DNA of 64,000 nucleotides from Apostichopus japonicus (lineage: Eukaryota > Echinodermata > Holothuroidea > Aspidochirotida > Stichopodidae): positions 19,554,917 through 19,618,916 of the forward strand of contig NC_092571.1 of NCBI RefSeq assembly GCF_037975245.1, given 5' to 3'. A program made the translations under genes and the position numbers. The notes beneath the pieces were generated by a model. It made no database searches, was not told the origin of the DNA, and was given only the letters and a program-made list of their open reading frames with translations. The number at the start of each line of letters is the position of its first letter. Position 1 is the stretch's first letter. Below, in pieces: positions 1-13,576 of this stretch.

Positions 1-327
1 TTCGGTCGTTAATTGTTGATGTAGCCTACCAGGTAAAAGATTGAAATGACTTTAACAGTTTCAAATTTAATAATTTGATTTATTATGCCATTTGGAGCAC
101 ATAACATAGGCTATAACAGAACATTACTGGCAAAAACTAGGGGGGTTGATTGTGTGGGCCAACCCCCCTCTTCAAAAAGTGGGGGGTTAAAACCCCCCAA
201 CCCCCCCTGTTTCTCCGCCACTGGCACACACAGTACTATTAACATTCAAGGAATCTTTGGGAGTAATTTAATATCATCCTGTGATATCTTCATGTTTTTC
301 TTTTCTTCTTTTTTTTCTGCTCTGCAG

Positions 328-711
328 GACTGAAGAAAGGAGGGGAGCCCGGAATGCCAGAGCCAAACCTGCTTAGTTTACTTTGGGCTTAAATGAGAGC
401 AATCGAAGCGATGGATGATTCACAGGTGGTCGCATCTTACATAGGCCTGTGATGCGATGAGCAAAGAAGCTGGTACCATGGTAACATCTTAACCAATCCC
501 TCCTGTATCATTTCTGCAGTGGAAAAATCATAGACTTCATTCAAGTGGCACGCCCTATGTGAATAATGTCAAGAACCTTCAGAAGATTATCATTTTCATT
601 TAGCTCTACAGCCCTGTTAGCGTGTGATGATGATGACGACGATGTCCGATCACAGAAGGCAATGATTGGGTTCTTAGGTTGAATTTCTTTACAGTTTTTG
701 AAAACAATAAA
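328..711 (+). other. Possible 3' terminal exon of a gene lying to the left
   Basis: A strong polypyrimidine tract and CTGCAG end at 327. Beyond it two frames are briefly open: LKKGGEPGMPEPNLLSLLWA stopping at 390-392, and TEERRGARNARAKPA stopping at 374-376. AATAAA follows at 706-711. The layout suits a last exon with 3' UTR, but no upstream exon is seen and the peptide is not recognised. Confidence 0.3.
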
Positions 712-2338
712 TACTCTGCAATTTGGGTTCCAAATTGTTTTGGGATGGGATGGCAGGGAGGGTATAAAAATAGCTGCATTTTAATCAGCGTGATTTATGT
801 GTAAATTATCTCTATTTGTGCAAATTGTTTTTAAGGGGTAAAGAGTAATCCGTATAGCTACAGTGTGCATGACATGTATCGATCTACGGTATCCTACTGT
901 ATTAAGATGGTAGAGTGCTATCCTGTGTTTTAGAGAAACGGTATGCCTCGGTAATGTGCTCTATATTTTTCTTTGCTGCGAAGTTTTGAGCATGTGTCAT
1001 TATTTGGAGGTTCTGAACGATCCCTTAATAGGGGATGTACCGTAACACTGCCTGTCATTACATATCACAAGAAGAGCAGCTATCATTGGTTAAGTCACAT
1101 TCCTTGTTTAAAAGCCAAAGTATTAAGTTGATTGAAAATGCACCTACAATCAAAAATATTCCGCATTATTAAATTAACATGATAGTGAGAGTATGTTAAT
1201 TGTTAGGAGTAACATGAAGTTACTTTTTTAGGAATCGTTAAGGGTTTAAAAAATGTAATTTAAAAACAAAGCTCAAAATTGTATAACAGGAACAGTGCTA
1301 TTCCATATACCAGGGTTAATTAATTTTCGGCTAGGACCAGATAGAAACTGGTTGGAGAAGACGACAAGAAAGAGTGAAATTTTAACTATACCTACAGTAC
1401 AGTAGATTGTTCAATATGCAGGTTCAATGTGCAGGTTCAATGCGCAGGTTCAATGCGCAGGGTATCCAGCCGATTGCATGCTAGTGCTTATGGCCTTGAA
1501 AGGTCTGCACATGTAGGGAAAGTTTTCTGCTTGATTTTCCTTTGGAGGGCCAGTTTGAAATATTTTGTGGGCCAGATTTGGCCCACAGGCTACATGAATA
1601 ATGCGTACCCTGCTATATGCAGTAAACAAGGTTCATAAAGATTGATCTGTCTATTCATTTGTTCATAACATTTGGCCTTATTTGGATTACAGCTGAGAGA
1701 AATTCTGATAAGAACAGCTGGAAAATTCCATCCTTTAGATAAATATATCGCTGTATGCATTTAGGCATTGGTTGATCTTGGTATGCAATAAGTCATATAA
1801 ATAAACAATAAATTGCATGAATCTAATGTTCGTTTGAATCTTGAGGAGCCTCAGATGTTGAGAAGGGTCAAAATTTTAACAATTAATAACAACCTGAATA
1901 GATAGCAGTCTTTCTAATGTCTACAATGATCATATCAAAATAAATTCTGTGCCAAAAGTCGTCCTTACGACTTGAGGAAGGTTGTTGATGACACAGACAA
2001 GTCCACTGATGTCTTGAGAAAGTCCTTTGATGATAAGTGAATTCCATATGTATTACTAATAATCATCATTAAGAGACTGGCAATTTTTTTCCATGTGGTA
2101 TGTTACAGTTATGTTACTCTTATTACAATTAACAGTGAACTGAATTAAAACATTTTCATTTCTGGTTGCTCTTTTTTGAAAGTGAATTATTATGTCATCT
2201 TCTAAATACCATACACCCTCTCCAAGTCTCCATACACCCACCCACCCATACACCCTCTCCATCATCAGCTTTGCCTTAAGTGAGTATACAGTATCTAGTT
2301 TGTTGGTATTTAGTTGCTTGCTCTAGTAGTGTTGGAGT
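712..2338. other. No gene recognised
   Basis: AT-rich intergenic sequence. The only structure noted is a short tandem run of a 13-bp AGGTTCAATGCGC unit at 1410-1455. Confidence 0.6.
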
Positions 2339-2754
2339 TATTATTATTATTACACCAGTGGTTATATAGCGCAAAATCCCAGGGTTCAATGCGCTTAACC
2401 AAACAAATACAAATATACAATTGAATACACTTAACCATAGGTTTGTTTGAAATAAAACGTCTTTAACGCTGATCTGAAAGTGCTGATAGAGGTTAGGCTT
2501 CGTATTTCTGATTGTAACTTGTTCCACAACAACGTTGTGACATGGCTAAAAGCTTGCTCCCGCACTCGATGGTTTGATCTACGAGTTGTGAGAGCAGGAC
2601 TTTCAGAGGATGAGAGAAGGATTATGGATATGAAATATTTCCTGCAAGTTAACTGTGCAAGTAAATACCAATAATTCTCTAAGTTAACTTTATGGAATTT
2701 GAAAGCATCAGAGGGGACAATTTTTACACAGTCACAAATATGCATTGCTTGCAT
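2339..2754 (-). pseudogene. LINE 3' end relic (ORF2 C terminus, 3' UTR, TAA-type tail)
   Basis: The minus strand reads TRRSNHRVREQAFSHVTTLL, then WNKLQSEIRSLTSISTFRSA, then LKTFYFKQTYG and a stop at 2431. This is the usual R-F-H-A-LWN-LP-IR-S-FKSALKT ending of CR1/L2-like LINE ORF2. The following minus-strand sequence has GCGCATTGAACCC and GCGCTATATAA and then an ATTATTATT-complement tail at 2339-2356, as in L2/CR1 3' ends. The rest of the LINE is absent; this is a 5'-truncated dead copy. Confidence 0.75.
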
Positions 2755-5700
2755 CAGCTACAGGGGTTGGGGGGGGGGGGGCAGTAGAGGAACAGGGTCT
2801 GATTACACCTCTAGAGCACCTAGTGGTACATCAATAGTATGCAACATGCAAATTCCCGTTCCCTCCCTTTGTAGCTTTAAGGAATTATGATTTTGTTTGC
2901 CAGAACCAAGCATTAGGGTTGAATCACTGACATAAATTATTGGTCTTTCTAATCTTCCTCTTATTTCTAATTTCTTTATTGCTTGTTCGTATCATATTGC
3001 AAATTTCAATGGACTACAGAATCCATACCAGTGTAATAACGCCAGTAGTGTGGGTGTGTGATAAATTACAGTTTTTCACACCAAAAAGGTTGGAATTCCC
3101 GTAAAAGCTGCAGTTTAAGTCAAATGTCAACAAACATAAGCAACATCCCCGATTCTCAGATAACGTCAAAGTTTTATTGGCTTTCTGCCTTTATGTTGCA
3201 CATTTGCTCTACAATTTCATCATAACATTTGAAATGGGAATAACCAGAGGGTGGAACTTGGAGTGGAATGTTGTATGTGGTTAGAGAATTAAAAAAAAGC
3301 ATCCGTATTTCCAGTGAACAGGTAGCAGTAACGCCCTTTTGTGTTACAAACTACGGCTTTTGACCGCTCATGACCTCACCGTCATTCGTGGCGCTCATTT
3401 CCTAGATAACTTTAGAAGTTTTGAACATTGGAGTCACAGCATGATAATTATGGAGCATTTTAGTAGCTTAGCAACCAGTGAACAAGAATGGATTTATAAA
3501 TGTTGATACACACTACAAAGGTCAATTGACTGATGTAGAGCCGTAGTAAACTTCATTACATTTTACCATGTGTCATTTATAGGCCTAACACATTTCTTTG
3601 ATGTGTACATTGAAACGATAAAAAAAATTACGAAGCAAGAATTCTCAACTCGATAAGAAACGACTGCCCTAGTGTAATCGCGAAAAATCATTCCCGAGGG
3701 AAAGGTATATAACCTCACCCCACATCAGGTATCCTACCGAATAAAACACACGAGTGGGAATTTTTCGCGATACTTTGAAGGTATCTTGCACTTTATAAGA
3801 TGAATTGATAAGCAGTGGCTGCCGTATAGCCCAAAAGAAAGCCCGTAACTAGGGGTTCGATTTTTGTGTTGGGATTGGGCATGAATGTTCAATTGTTGGC
3901 AGATATCCGTCCTGGAGTGGGGGGTCTAAAGGGGTCCTTTCCCCTATAATATCATTTAAACCACATCTGTGTCATACAAGTTTGAAGGTCGCTAGTGCAT
4001 GTATACAACTTTGCGTGTGTCCCCACCCCCCCCCCCCAAGGTTACGTCCCTGAAAATGGGTACATGTACTTGTCAACAGGACTTAACAAAAAATACATTT
4101 CACCCCTTCGCCTTCATTACGCTCCTCCAGCAACTATTTAAGCGAGACCAAAGGTGACGGCGATCTTATTAAAATAGAAAAGTCGAACGAAACTTGATAT
4201 GGACCAGCCCGAGTAGGTCAAGTTACGCGGACTTCTACAAATAGAGGGCGCACATGGACTAGCTGTTAGACTTAATTGTTATTTTATTGTCCTTCCATAT
4301 TGCGCTAGAAGTGTTCATTGCTTTGGGGTTATATTCTAACCTACAACTTCCGTTAACATCGGCTGATAATCAGGCAGGAGTGAGGGTGGAAGGGACGTTT
4401 TGTGCTCTTTTCATAAATAGAAGTGACATGCATTTAGTTAACGATAAGTACACTCTTCCATTTATGTAACAAAAATGCAGCGCCCTGTTGTTATTTAAAG
4501 CAATCGATGACTTAAGACAACTGTTATTGAAAAGTACCATTTTGTTGTACAATTGAAAAGTAATAAAATAGTAAAACAAGTGCCGAGTTGTTGCTTTAAA
4601 TACTGGGTTTGCCATACAGAATGCACAGAGGGTCCACTTTTGATGTGATTTTGCGGCTTTCTTCCTCAAATCAAACTCGCATGTCCCACTACCCTCCCCC
4701 CCCCCCCCCCCATTAGAGTTATTGATTTCAAGTTAAACATCCTTCTTCCTTGAAAGTCGATATGCAAACCTTTCTGCGGTGTAATATATGTATGCTGTGG
4801 GTTTACAAGTATGTGTGGTGTAGGCCTACTTTGGAAACCATATAAGAAAAAGTGAAAAGCTGTAACCGTAATGTCTGTTAAATGTTATCTATATGTTCAA
4901 ACGGAGAACCTACTCCCCGCACAGGCGATGACAGACCACTGCAGTAAGTCCCCCGTAGAGAAGAATGTCCTTGGGTTTCATCTGCTGAGAGATGTACAAT
5001 CTACTTCATTATCCATCGGGTCATTTTCATTGCCCCTTCACCGCGGTGATGATCCCTGTTTTTTTTTTCTTCTAATTCCTGTGAGATTATTTATAACTAC
5101 TGTCACAATATATGTATCAGAGAATTGCCAGTCTGAGTTTAAAGGTGGCGTCTCGTACAGACTTTTGAATCCTTTCAGGCGATCAAGGAATTGAAGTCAC
5201 TTGTCGTCAAAATGCATATCGTCAGGTACGATCACTAAACAATAGACGTCGTGCGCGTACAGGGCTTCACGTAGAACATGTACAGCTTACTCAGACTAAT
5301 TGTCTGGTCTGAAATTGGCAAACTCCCCCCCCCCTCTCCACCCCAGGAGAAGCTAACGGCGCGCATTCCGTGCTATAATCAGCTAAGCATATTTTGCTGG
5401 AACAAACTAAGGTGCACTGCACTGGATAAGCCAGAACCGTTTATTCAGCCGTCCGGTAACGTCCAGAGACGGACGGCTCTGTGGAAATCTACTATGGGGG
5501 TTTCAAATGGAACACTTGTATGTCGGCCTATATGTTCATCTCCCTGAAACGTAATGGATACTTAATACATTAACGAGTATCGGCCTGGAACGCAGTTATT
5601 TTACTTGATTTTGAGAACCAGGAGAGACCGACTGGTTTATAACAGTTTTATTTTACTTTTATATTTTACAATTTAGACGATATTGATTGGCGAAACCCAC

Positions 5701-8700
5701 TTTACTTTAGCCGGCCATGGCTAAGTAACAAACAACTTGAACAATTGCCAAATGCAAATCAAGGACAAAACAAATACTATATCCTGTTTTTAGCCTTATA
5801 ATGATGGATTCGATGAGATAGATATACAGAAAGAAAAACGAATTCCTGATCGTCAAAAGCGATTCCCCAGCGATTAACGTTTGTAATCTTAGCCCTCGAG
5901 TGTCCCTATATCAACCTTCCCAGTACCATTTAGGGTTTATTCTTGATGGGTTTGCCATCTGTCTTATTCGCAGTTTGGAAACATTGACGCTACCCCTCAG
6001 TTTTCCTGGTATCCATTAACACGTATAACATAATTCGACACATCACAAATAATGTCCTGTATTTGCCGACAAGTTGTTAGGATATATACAATAAGTTTTA
6101 ATCTAGAATTTGGCAGTGACGAGCGTGTCTCAGACGTGCGATTATCAGTCAAGGTGGAATGGTGTTTCCGAAGTTGGGGTAGGCCTATACCATATATGTA
6201 TATGGGGTGGTTTAGTGAGAAGGAAACACCATAATTGAATAATTAAAAATCATTTCGAATATATTCGACTTAGTACCATAAACATAATACGTAACCTCCG
6301 TCTGCAATGACGTCATGCATCAATCTTTGGCATTTTGATGCTTAGCCTTTTAGTATGATATTCCGAGGATAAGTGGACAAATAAACAAAAGTTCTCTTTG
6401 AACCATGGAGATCTGAACAGATGATCCGGGGTGACAATATAAACTCTCAGTAGGATGAGTTGTTCATGGATTCTCTAAACATGTAGGCTTACATGCGTAC
6501 ACATGCATGAACTAGTATTTTCTACAAGTGTTAAAATTCCCAGCAAATATAAGTATATGGGAGAAACAAAGGGGGAATTTTATCTGTGATTATCAAAGTA
6601 AATAGATTTGAGGATATTTTGTACTTAGAAATTTAGTTATTTCAACAAATTCGTACTGCAGATCCCCACCCCCTTCCCCACCCCTCCCCGCACCAACCAA
6701 AACGTGTTCTGTAATGAAACATATGGGATTACAACGCCCTTAGCAATAGTTAGTTATATTATAAATTTCCACTGCAACAAAGCTATGTAGACATCTATTA
6801 CTACACGTTTATTTCACACTATTGTAGCATAACCTTGAATAAATTAATGGAGGAGGGGTGGGGGGGGGTTCACACATGTTACACAGGGATATAAACCCCC
6901 ATTCTACTGATGCAATGGGCGATTGGGGAGATTCAGAGAAAAAAAATACGGTGCTTTGGAGTTGTCGCATGAAGCACTAAGTGACATGAAGGTAAAACGG
7001 AAAATTTTCTCCAAACGGTTGTTTGAAGAACAAGACAGTCCCGATTTCGCCAAAAAAAAAAAAAAAAAAACGAAAATTGGAATTTGGACGAAATTCAATG
7101 TAAAACGACCATTTTAGTAGTAACTGCTGTTTTACGGTTAAGAATTAGACGAGATGTAACATTTACACTACCGTAGAAATATTAGCAGTAATATGGCGGC
7201 GCATGCATGTGTTTACGATGAGAGACCTTTGACTTACCTAACGCAAAACCTTCTTTTAAATATACGAGACAGTATGTTGACATGTCACGGAATCGTGATC
7301 ATTTTGGGTGTGGTTGACAAATGGTGGCGATTTATGACAACCGGTGTGACCTGTCAGACGAGATCTGAATAACAGACAAAATAAATACAGGCTTTATCGC
7401 AATCATGACTTCGAAAGTTGCCAAAGACTGGGGAATTCCGGAAGGCTGAATCTGTCTTTCGTATTGCATAGCCGAGAAATTATCTGACAGAAATATTTAG
7501 ATTTCTTAATACCGGCTTAACATGAAATGGTGGGGAGGCGGGGTAGGGTAGGGATAGGGAACAGAATATGGGATGGTGCAGGAGAGAGCAGGAGCGGGGT
7601 AGGGTAGGGTAGAGAGAATGAGGGTAGAAAGAAGCAGAGGATGATGGATGAGGAGAGCTTTGAGGTACATCTTTGGAGATAATAATCTAAGCATAGACTG
7701 ACCCGAACATTGGGCAAAACATTAAAACATACAAGAAGAGTTGGTTCAGGTCCCGTCTTCAAAAATCAGAGTTTGAGGTTTGAAAGTTGGAGAGTTTGGT
7801 AGGGTATTGATGCTTGGGTCAGGGAAGTAGTCAGAACATTGGGGAAATATTCGTTCACAGGTGGGCATAACATTCCGATGTCTTACTCTTGAAATACGGA
7901 AATGATGTAGGTAATGATGCCTACGTCCTAATCCCTCGATCCCCTCTCTCTCTCCACCCCCCCCCCCCCTGCGATTTCCAATTTCATTGAGATGACGGAA
8001 GTATAAACAGAGATCATATTTTATTTAACATTTATTTGAAACCACAAATAACTTCAGTAAAGTACGTTGCTTGATAGGACATAATAAGTGCGTGTATAAA
8101 CATAATAGGGAATTTCAAATACCAATGTTTTCGCAGGTACTAGGGTTAACACCTAACCAGTTTTACGACAGTTGTACATTGCCCGTGGTTTATGGATGGA
8201 ACTATTTCCAGGATCAATTTGACCTCGTTCGTTGCTAAGGCGTATTTATGCGTTACTTGTACATGAACTCCTCCACCTTACTTTACCCAAGTGGCAAAGC
8301 CATATACTGTATGAAGTTTTCCGATTGAGAAAGAGGGTAGGGGATAATTTGAAATCAAAATAATAATTGGTTAAGCAGCATGCTGGTGTTAGTTACACAC
8401 TCATCATATATTCCTGTTTATGTTATTCCATCCATTCCAATTTTCCAACGTTATAATGGCGTACTTTTGAGGCAAGTAAGATGTGAGAGCAGGGGGAGGC
8501 GGGGGGGGGGGGTTGAGGATTAGGGAGTTTTCTCCAGACGAATTTTAGATTTATAAATGCTACGGTGGCCAAGATAGGAAATTAGGAATTCCGATCATTT
8601 TATCTTCGAATCTACATTTTCTTTTACACATTCCGACTATATAATAACATCAATCTCGACAGCTGTTTTGTTGTCTTCGAATTTTGACATTCCATACCGT

Positions 8701-9245
8701 GAATATCGGGCTAATTTTATCGCAAAATAATTAATCATTTCGAGTTTCCACTATCCCTAGAAATTTTGACTTCATATCTTCAAATTTCGACTATTTTCTG
8801 GTTGCTGAAAGTTCGAGAAAACAAATAGAAAATCCAAGGGTTTATCACGTGTACGAAACGAGACAGTTATTTTAATGCCTGGAACTTTGGTTGTTAATGC
8901 AAAGATCCAGCTGAATGATTTAGGACTGCCGTAGAGTACATCCAGACGCGGATCCAGGGCTTGGAGTGTGCTCCCCCCTCCCCCTCCCACATCCAAAACC
9001 CTAACCCCACCATTTTCGACCCAATACAAAAACGGTGCGTGTAGACCTAATGAAAGATCGAATTTTTAGCCTTAGTATGCAGGAGAATTCACCATTTGCG
9101 TAACCATATTTGTATTGAGTATATCATACAATTGTTCATTTTAGTAGTGTGAACTTTAAATATTAGTTCTTTGTATCGAGTATCCAAAGTAGCAGTTACT
9201 CGCATATCGAAATGATGAAGAAGTAGATCCCAGTTGGCCTATTTT
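2755..9245. other. Gene-free stretch with homopolymer tracts
   Basis: No supported coding region. It contains G or C runs near 2766, 4027, 4697, 5326, 7963 and 8502, an 18-base A run at 7053-7070, a hairpin element at 3676-3772 and GGGTAGGGTAGGG stretches near 7540-7610. A repeat end (GGATCCAGGGCTTGG followed by C runs) lies at 8949-8990. Confidence 0.55.
3676..3772. mobile_element. Small palindromic element (hairpin MITE-like)
   Basis: Inverted ends TCGCGAAAAATCATTCCC (3678-3695) and GGGAATTTTTCGCGA (3756-3770) enclose about 60 bp. It has no coding capacity and no clear target duplication. Confidence 0.5.
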
Positions 9246-9745
9246 GAGTGCACTTTTGATAAGTTACTTGCATCGAGTATACTACTACAGAGCACTTACT
9301 TGTATCGAGTATAATACAGAGCACTTACTTGTACTTGTTATGCTACAGAAAACTTACTTGTATTAAGTATACGACAGAGCACTTACTTGTATCGAATATA
9401 ATACAGAGCACTTACTTGTATCAAGTATGCTACAAGCACTTACTTGTACTAAGTATGCTACAGAGCACTTACTTGTATCGAGTATGCTAAAAGCACTTAC
9501 TTGTATTAAGTATACGACAGTGCACTTACTTGTATCGAATATAATACAGAGCACTTACTTGTATTGAGTATGCTACAAGCACTTACTTGTTCTGAGTATG
9601 CTACATAGCACTTACTTGTATTGAGTATGCTAAAGGCACTTACTTGTATTGAGTATGCTACAGAGCACTTACTTGTATCGAGTATACTACAGAGCACTTA
9701 CTTGTATCGTGTATACAACATAGCGCTTATTTGTATATCGAGTGT
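9246..9745 (+). repeat. Minisatellite of about 29-bp units, roughly 16 copies
   Basis: Unit CTACAGAGCACTTACTTGTA followed by TCGAGTATG, with point changes and some units lacking two or three bases (CTACAAGCACTT). The flanking sequence is ordinary. Confidence 0.95.
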
Positions 9746-10494
9746 ATATAGTTATTTTTCGACTACACAACAATGTGGGATGGGGCGGGTCGTAGGGATG
9801 GGTACGGGCAAAATATTGTGTTACTGAAAATGTTGCTGGGCTCTTACTGTAGAATGAATGCGTTTCGTCATGTATAGGTTTTAAATTTTTCGAACTGTCG
9901 TGGAATGCCATTCACGTGTTGAACCCACACATTTTGACATTGATAAATCCTGTTAATGTAACAACGTAGATGTGACAAAAGAACATGTCGAGTTCGAAGA
10001 CCTGTTTACATAGCATGAAGTTCGGGTTTCATAAATTTTATGATTATTGTCAGGACATTTCTCCGTATTTTATAGCTTACGTCAAACATTATAAGTACTG
10101 TTATGACTTATTCTTTAAAAATGACAACGTATCGAAAATAAAACATTTACACTTCGGGTTAAATTACTTTAAATTAGACGGTTGAGAAATTAATATCCTA
10201 GGTGTAAGGAATTTTACAAGTCTACTATGGAGACACATGCTACACTAGTACCAGCTTCCATAGTTGAAGTTATTTTTTTTTTTAAATAATTCCGCAATCT
10301 TTGCAATCAGGACAGAATGACGGGAATCCAAGTGTTTAGTAACCAATCGATGATGAAATAAAATAAACACCCTTCCCACTACAAAATAAATTTATATGCA
10401 CATATATCAACAATATGTGTTCTGTTGGTTCACTTCATTGAGTTATGTTCTACATATATTTCAAACATAGACTTTACGCCATATGACGCTTCCC

Positions 10495-10570
10495 TGCATT
10501 CACTGGGTATCGAACCAAGTTCCCCCGCTCAATGTAGCATGATGTCCTCACCCACTGGGTCATGGATGCT
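10495..10570 (-). mobile_element. tRNA-derived SINE head relic
   Basis: On the minus strand a pol III A-box-like GACCCAGTGGGTGAGG (complement of 10546-10564) is followed by a perfect B box GGTTCGATACC (complement of 10506-10516). The spacing is that of a tRNA. No cloverleaf with paired acceptor ends forms, so it is a SINE head rather than a tRNA gene. Its tail was not found. Confidence 0.6.
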
Positions 10571-10641
10571 GATGTTATATCCAGAGGTTCGAAAACCAAT
10601 AAATCAGATTAATGGTGGTCATTATTCTACTGTATAGGCTC

Positions 10642-11683
10642 CATAGGCGTAGGAGCCTCATTTGATTTGGGGGGGGGGGGGGGCTGTAACGACTTGCCTG
10701 AAAAATATAACCAAAATTTTTTTCGCGCGCTCCGCGCGCGTTCCACATGTTAATGTGCATATCATATAGGCATCCATCAGTTATTACATCACCTGCCAAT
10801 AACATAAAATCATTTTCCGGGTTATTACCCTTCCATATTGGTTAGAAATATTGGGGAAGTCGTTACAACAATAATGATAATAATAATACTATAAGTTTAA
10901 CCAATGAAAAACACATTGCAAATTCTTCTTCTTTCAGTAGGAGCTAGGGGTATTGGTCAGGAGGGGGGGGGGGGAGAGAATGGTCTGTAGGGGCACTTTT
11001 GACACTATCTAAGTGGAGCGCAACCACAGGTTGGCGCTGAGCGTACAGAAATTTTTTGAGTAAAGATACTCCCTAGATCGCCGGAAATGACCCTTTCCGG
11101 GCCTTGCTAATTTGCAGATAAACGAAGAATAAATAGGTGTCATCGCCATTTGTCAGAAAATTGCACCAACAAAATGTGACAAATGTCAATAGGTATTTGA
11201 GAGCGCAATAAAAAAGTCAATAATCGCGAATAAGTAAAAAGTGGTAAAAAGCTGAAAAGGGCGCCAGCAGTCCATTTGAGTCCGTCAGGGGGGCATCCGC
11301 CCCCTCTGACTGTAGTGCTCCGCCACTGGTAGGTGCCCGCAAAATTCTCAGCATATTGCCCGAATTTTCACCAAAATATTTGAAAAACACATTGCAAATT
11401 ATTCTTCTTTCAGTAGGTGCTCGAAAAATTCTCAGCATAATGCCCGAATTTTCACCAAAAAATTAAAAAACACATTGCAAATTATTATTCTTTCAGTAGA
11501 TGCCCGAATAATTCTCAGCATATTGCCGAATTTTCACCCCCCAAAAAATGAAAAACACATTGCAAATTATTATTCTTCCAGTAGGTGCCCGAAAAATTCT
11601 CAGCATATTGCCCGAATAATCACCAGAAAAATTGGTTGGGGGGCTGCAGCCCCCAGCCCTCCCCCCCGCCTCCTACGCCTATG
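10642..11683 (+). mobile_element. hAT-type MITE family, copy 1 (full, with internal expansion and a nested element)
   Basis: Termini CATAGGCGTAGGAG and CTCCTACGCCTATG form a 14-bp inverted repeat. An 8-bp target duplication ATAGGCTC is exact at 10634-10641 and 11684-11691, which fits hAT-type transposition. Internal marks shared by all copies are CTGTAACGACTTGCC, GTTTAACCAATGAAAAACAC, and CTCAGCATATTGCCCGAATT. This copy alone has an 84-bp segment in four tandem copies (about 11329-11640) and a nested insertion (10945-11328). No transposase is encoded. Confidence 0.85.
10945..11328 (+). mobile_element. Nested hAT-like element inside MITE copy 1
   Basis: Interrupts the MITE at CTTTCAGTAGG. It is flanked by near-identical 8-mers GTAGGAGC (10937-10944) and GTAGGTGC (11329-11336). 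It ends in TGCTCCGCCACTG, a common hAT-type terminus, but its left end TAGGGGTATTGG is not a matching inverted repeat. It contains a 100-bp module (around 11010-11110) that recurs near 21570-21675 and 33815-33925. Confidence 0.6.
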
Positions 11684-11699
11684 ATAGGCTCGCTACCCA

Positions 11700-13560
11700 T
11701 ATCGAACAATACTATAGTACTGTTTGGTATAACGTAGTTTGCCGGGTTCGTTCCGTTCACTGACAAGATATGTAGATGAATATATGTATCCGTTTTCCTT
11801 GGATATCGAAATGTGTCTAATTTGCTTAGTTTTGGCGTCACATTTTCTACGTTCGACCGCATCAAGCGGCATACCAATGTTTCCGTCTCAATGGAAGAAA
11901 GATTTATTGGTAGACCGCAAATTTGGCTATACCTTCCTATTGATCATCTGTGTAAATTACGTCATGTTTAATGACACCATGTGGCACATAATACGTGAAG
12001 AAATGTTTTTATTTAAAACTTTCAGTATCAGGGACGGTAAAAAGAAAGAACGCAACCCGAAAAATTCGAAATTCTTGCGGACGGAGGTCGCGCGAGCAAA
12101 GGGGTAACTAAACTTTCGCAGGGCATTAACACTGTTATGTTGTAGGGGAACTAGGGCTGAGACTGGGAGTAGTCCAGTTCAATGAAATAACGCTTCATTA
12201 TTCGTGTTCATAGCTTATATTTTCTTTCAAAACGATGTTTGTTCAGAGTTTTAATGGAGGAGGAAGGGCCATGGAAGTGAATTTTATAACGAAGAAGCGG
12301 CGGCAGGGGTAAGGGGTAGGGCTACTTCAAGGAGCTAGATAGTTTGTAAAGCTGCATAGCAGTGATCCATTACACCTCTGCAGCAGTAGGATAACCAGTG
12401 GCGGCAAAGGCTGGAGCCCCCCCAAGTCCAAAGTCCACCCCCTCGCCCCCCCAATGACATTAGTTTGCAAGACACAAATTATTGGACGTAAATTACAAAA
12501 TGCATTTAAAGGCTCAGTTAAACCAGTTCGCGGTTGACGTTAATCCGTAATTGACTAGCATTCTCAAATTAAAACCAGCCAATTGCGTCTCAAGTTAACT
12601 ATTATCTTGTTATTTTACTTTCTGTCATCGCTAAGAGGTCTCCGATCCCCACCCCCTCCCCTCAACACACGGGCTACTCAACGAGATATCCTGCTACCAT
12701 GCTTGTTATATCATGTGTATGTTTATAACTTTATACCATCGTTATATTGACCGTCTGAAATTAATCAGATATTGTTAAGTTAATCAAAGGTCGTTTGAGG
12801 TCAACAGATGTCAAAGTCAGAGAAATTTGAAAATGCGATAACTTCAGAAGTTGCTTGAATTTCAAACTTGGTATGTACATAGCCCTTGCTAAATATATCT
12901 ATGCAAATTCCCTTCAGGTCAAAGGTCAACCGTCAAATACAGGTTACAATCGAAATAAGTCTGATTATGCTGAAGTGCAGTTTGTTTGACCTTCAACCCT
13001 CTTTGCATAGGTATGAATGAATCAATTCTGTAAGACTTTCCATCTCTGCTCAGCAATTCAGATCGTTGGGAAATCTTGTATCGGAAGTTAGTTCTCACAT
13101 TGACAAGGAATCACTAAGTCATTTGACTTTCTGGTTGATTTTTTAAGTTTATCCACATTCTAAATTTAATTCGGCAATTAACAAATTGTACTGCAAAAAC
13201 GAATCATCCAATCATAAAAAAATGTGTAGGCTTTTGTAGACAAAGTGTGAAAGATACGACTGTAAATAGCATGAGAACAGAGCACACAGGGTTATCAGCT
13301 AAAAGTATAGTGACTTTCTCTACAATACATCAAGTTCATATTATTAATTGGACTATCCCTTCAAAAATTTAGCGGATAGAAATTAGGGAATAAACTGTTC
13401 AATTTGGCTAAAGAAGCATTCATAACAGTACCGTTACCATGGTTACAAGTGTTTGAGAATGGGCCATATTGCAAAAGTACCTACTCGAATCCGCCCCCCT
13501 AAGCCCCCACCCCCGATAATGAGTCTGGTTATGCCACTGCAGATCCACATTTCATTACCA
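11700..13560. other. No gene; possible hAT-like fragment
   Basis: CAGTGGCGGCAAAGG at 12396 and GGTTATGCCACTG at 13528-13540 could be the two ends of a 1.1-kb hAT-type insertion, but no target duplication is visible. An inverted TGACCTCAAATGACC-like block sits near 12785-12930. Confidence 0.4.
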
Positions 13561-13576
13561 AATTTAATTTTGGTAT

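Noticed and set aside
7506-7762. Telomere-like GGGTAGGGTAGGG stretches
   Set aside because: Only a few irregular copies within a generally G-rich patch; no extended telomeric array.
10495-10570. tRNA gene
   Set aside because: A and B boxes are present but acceptor and T stems do not pair, so it is a tRNA-derived SINE head. The same holds for 37835-37906.
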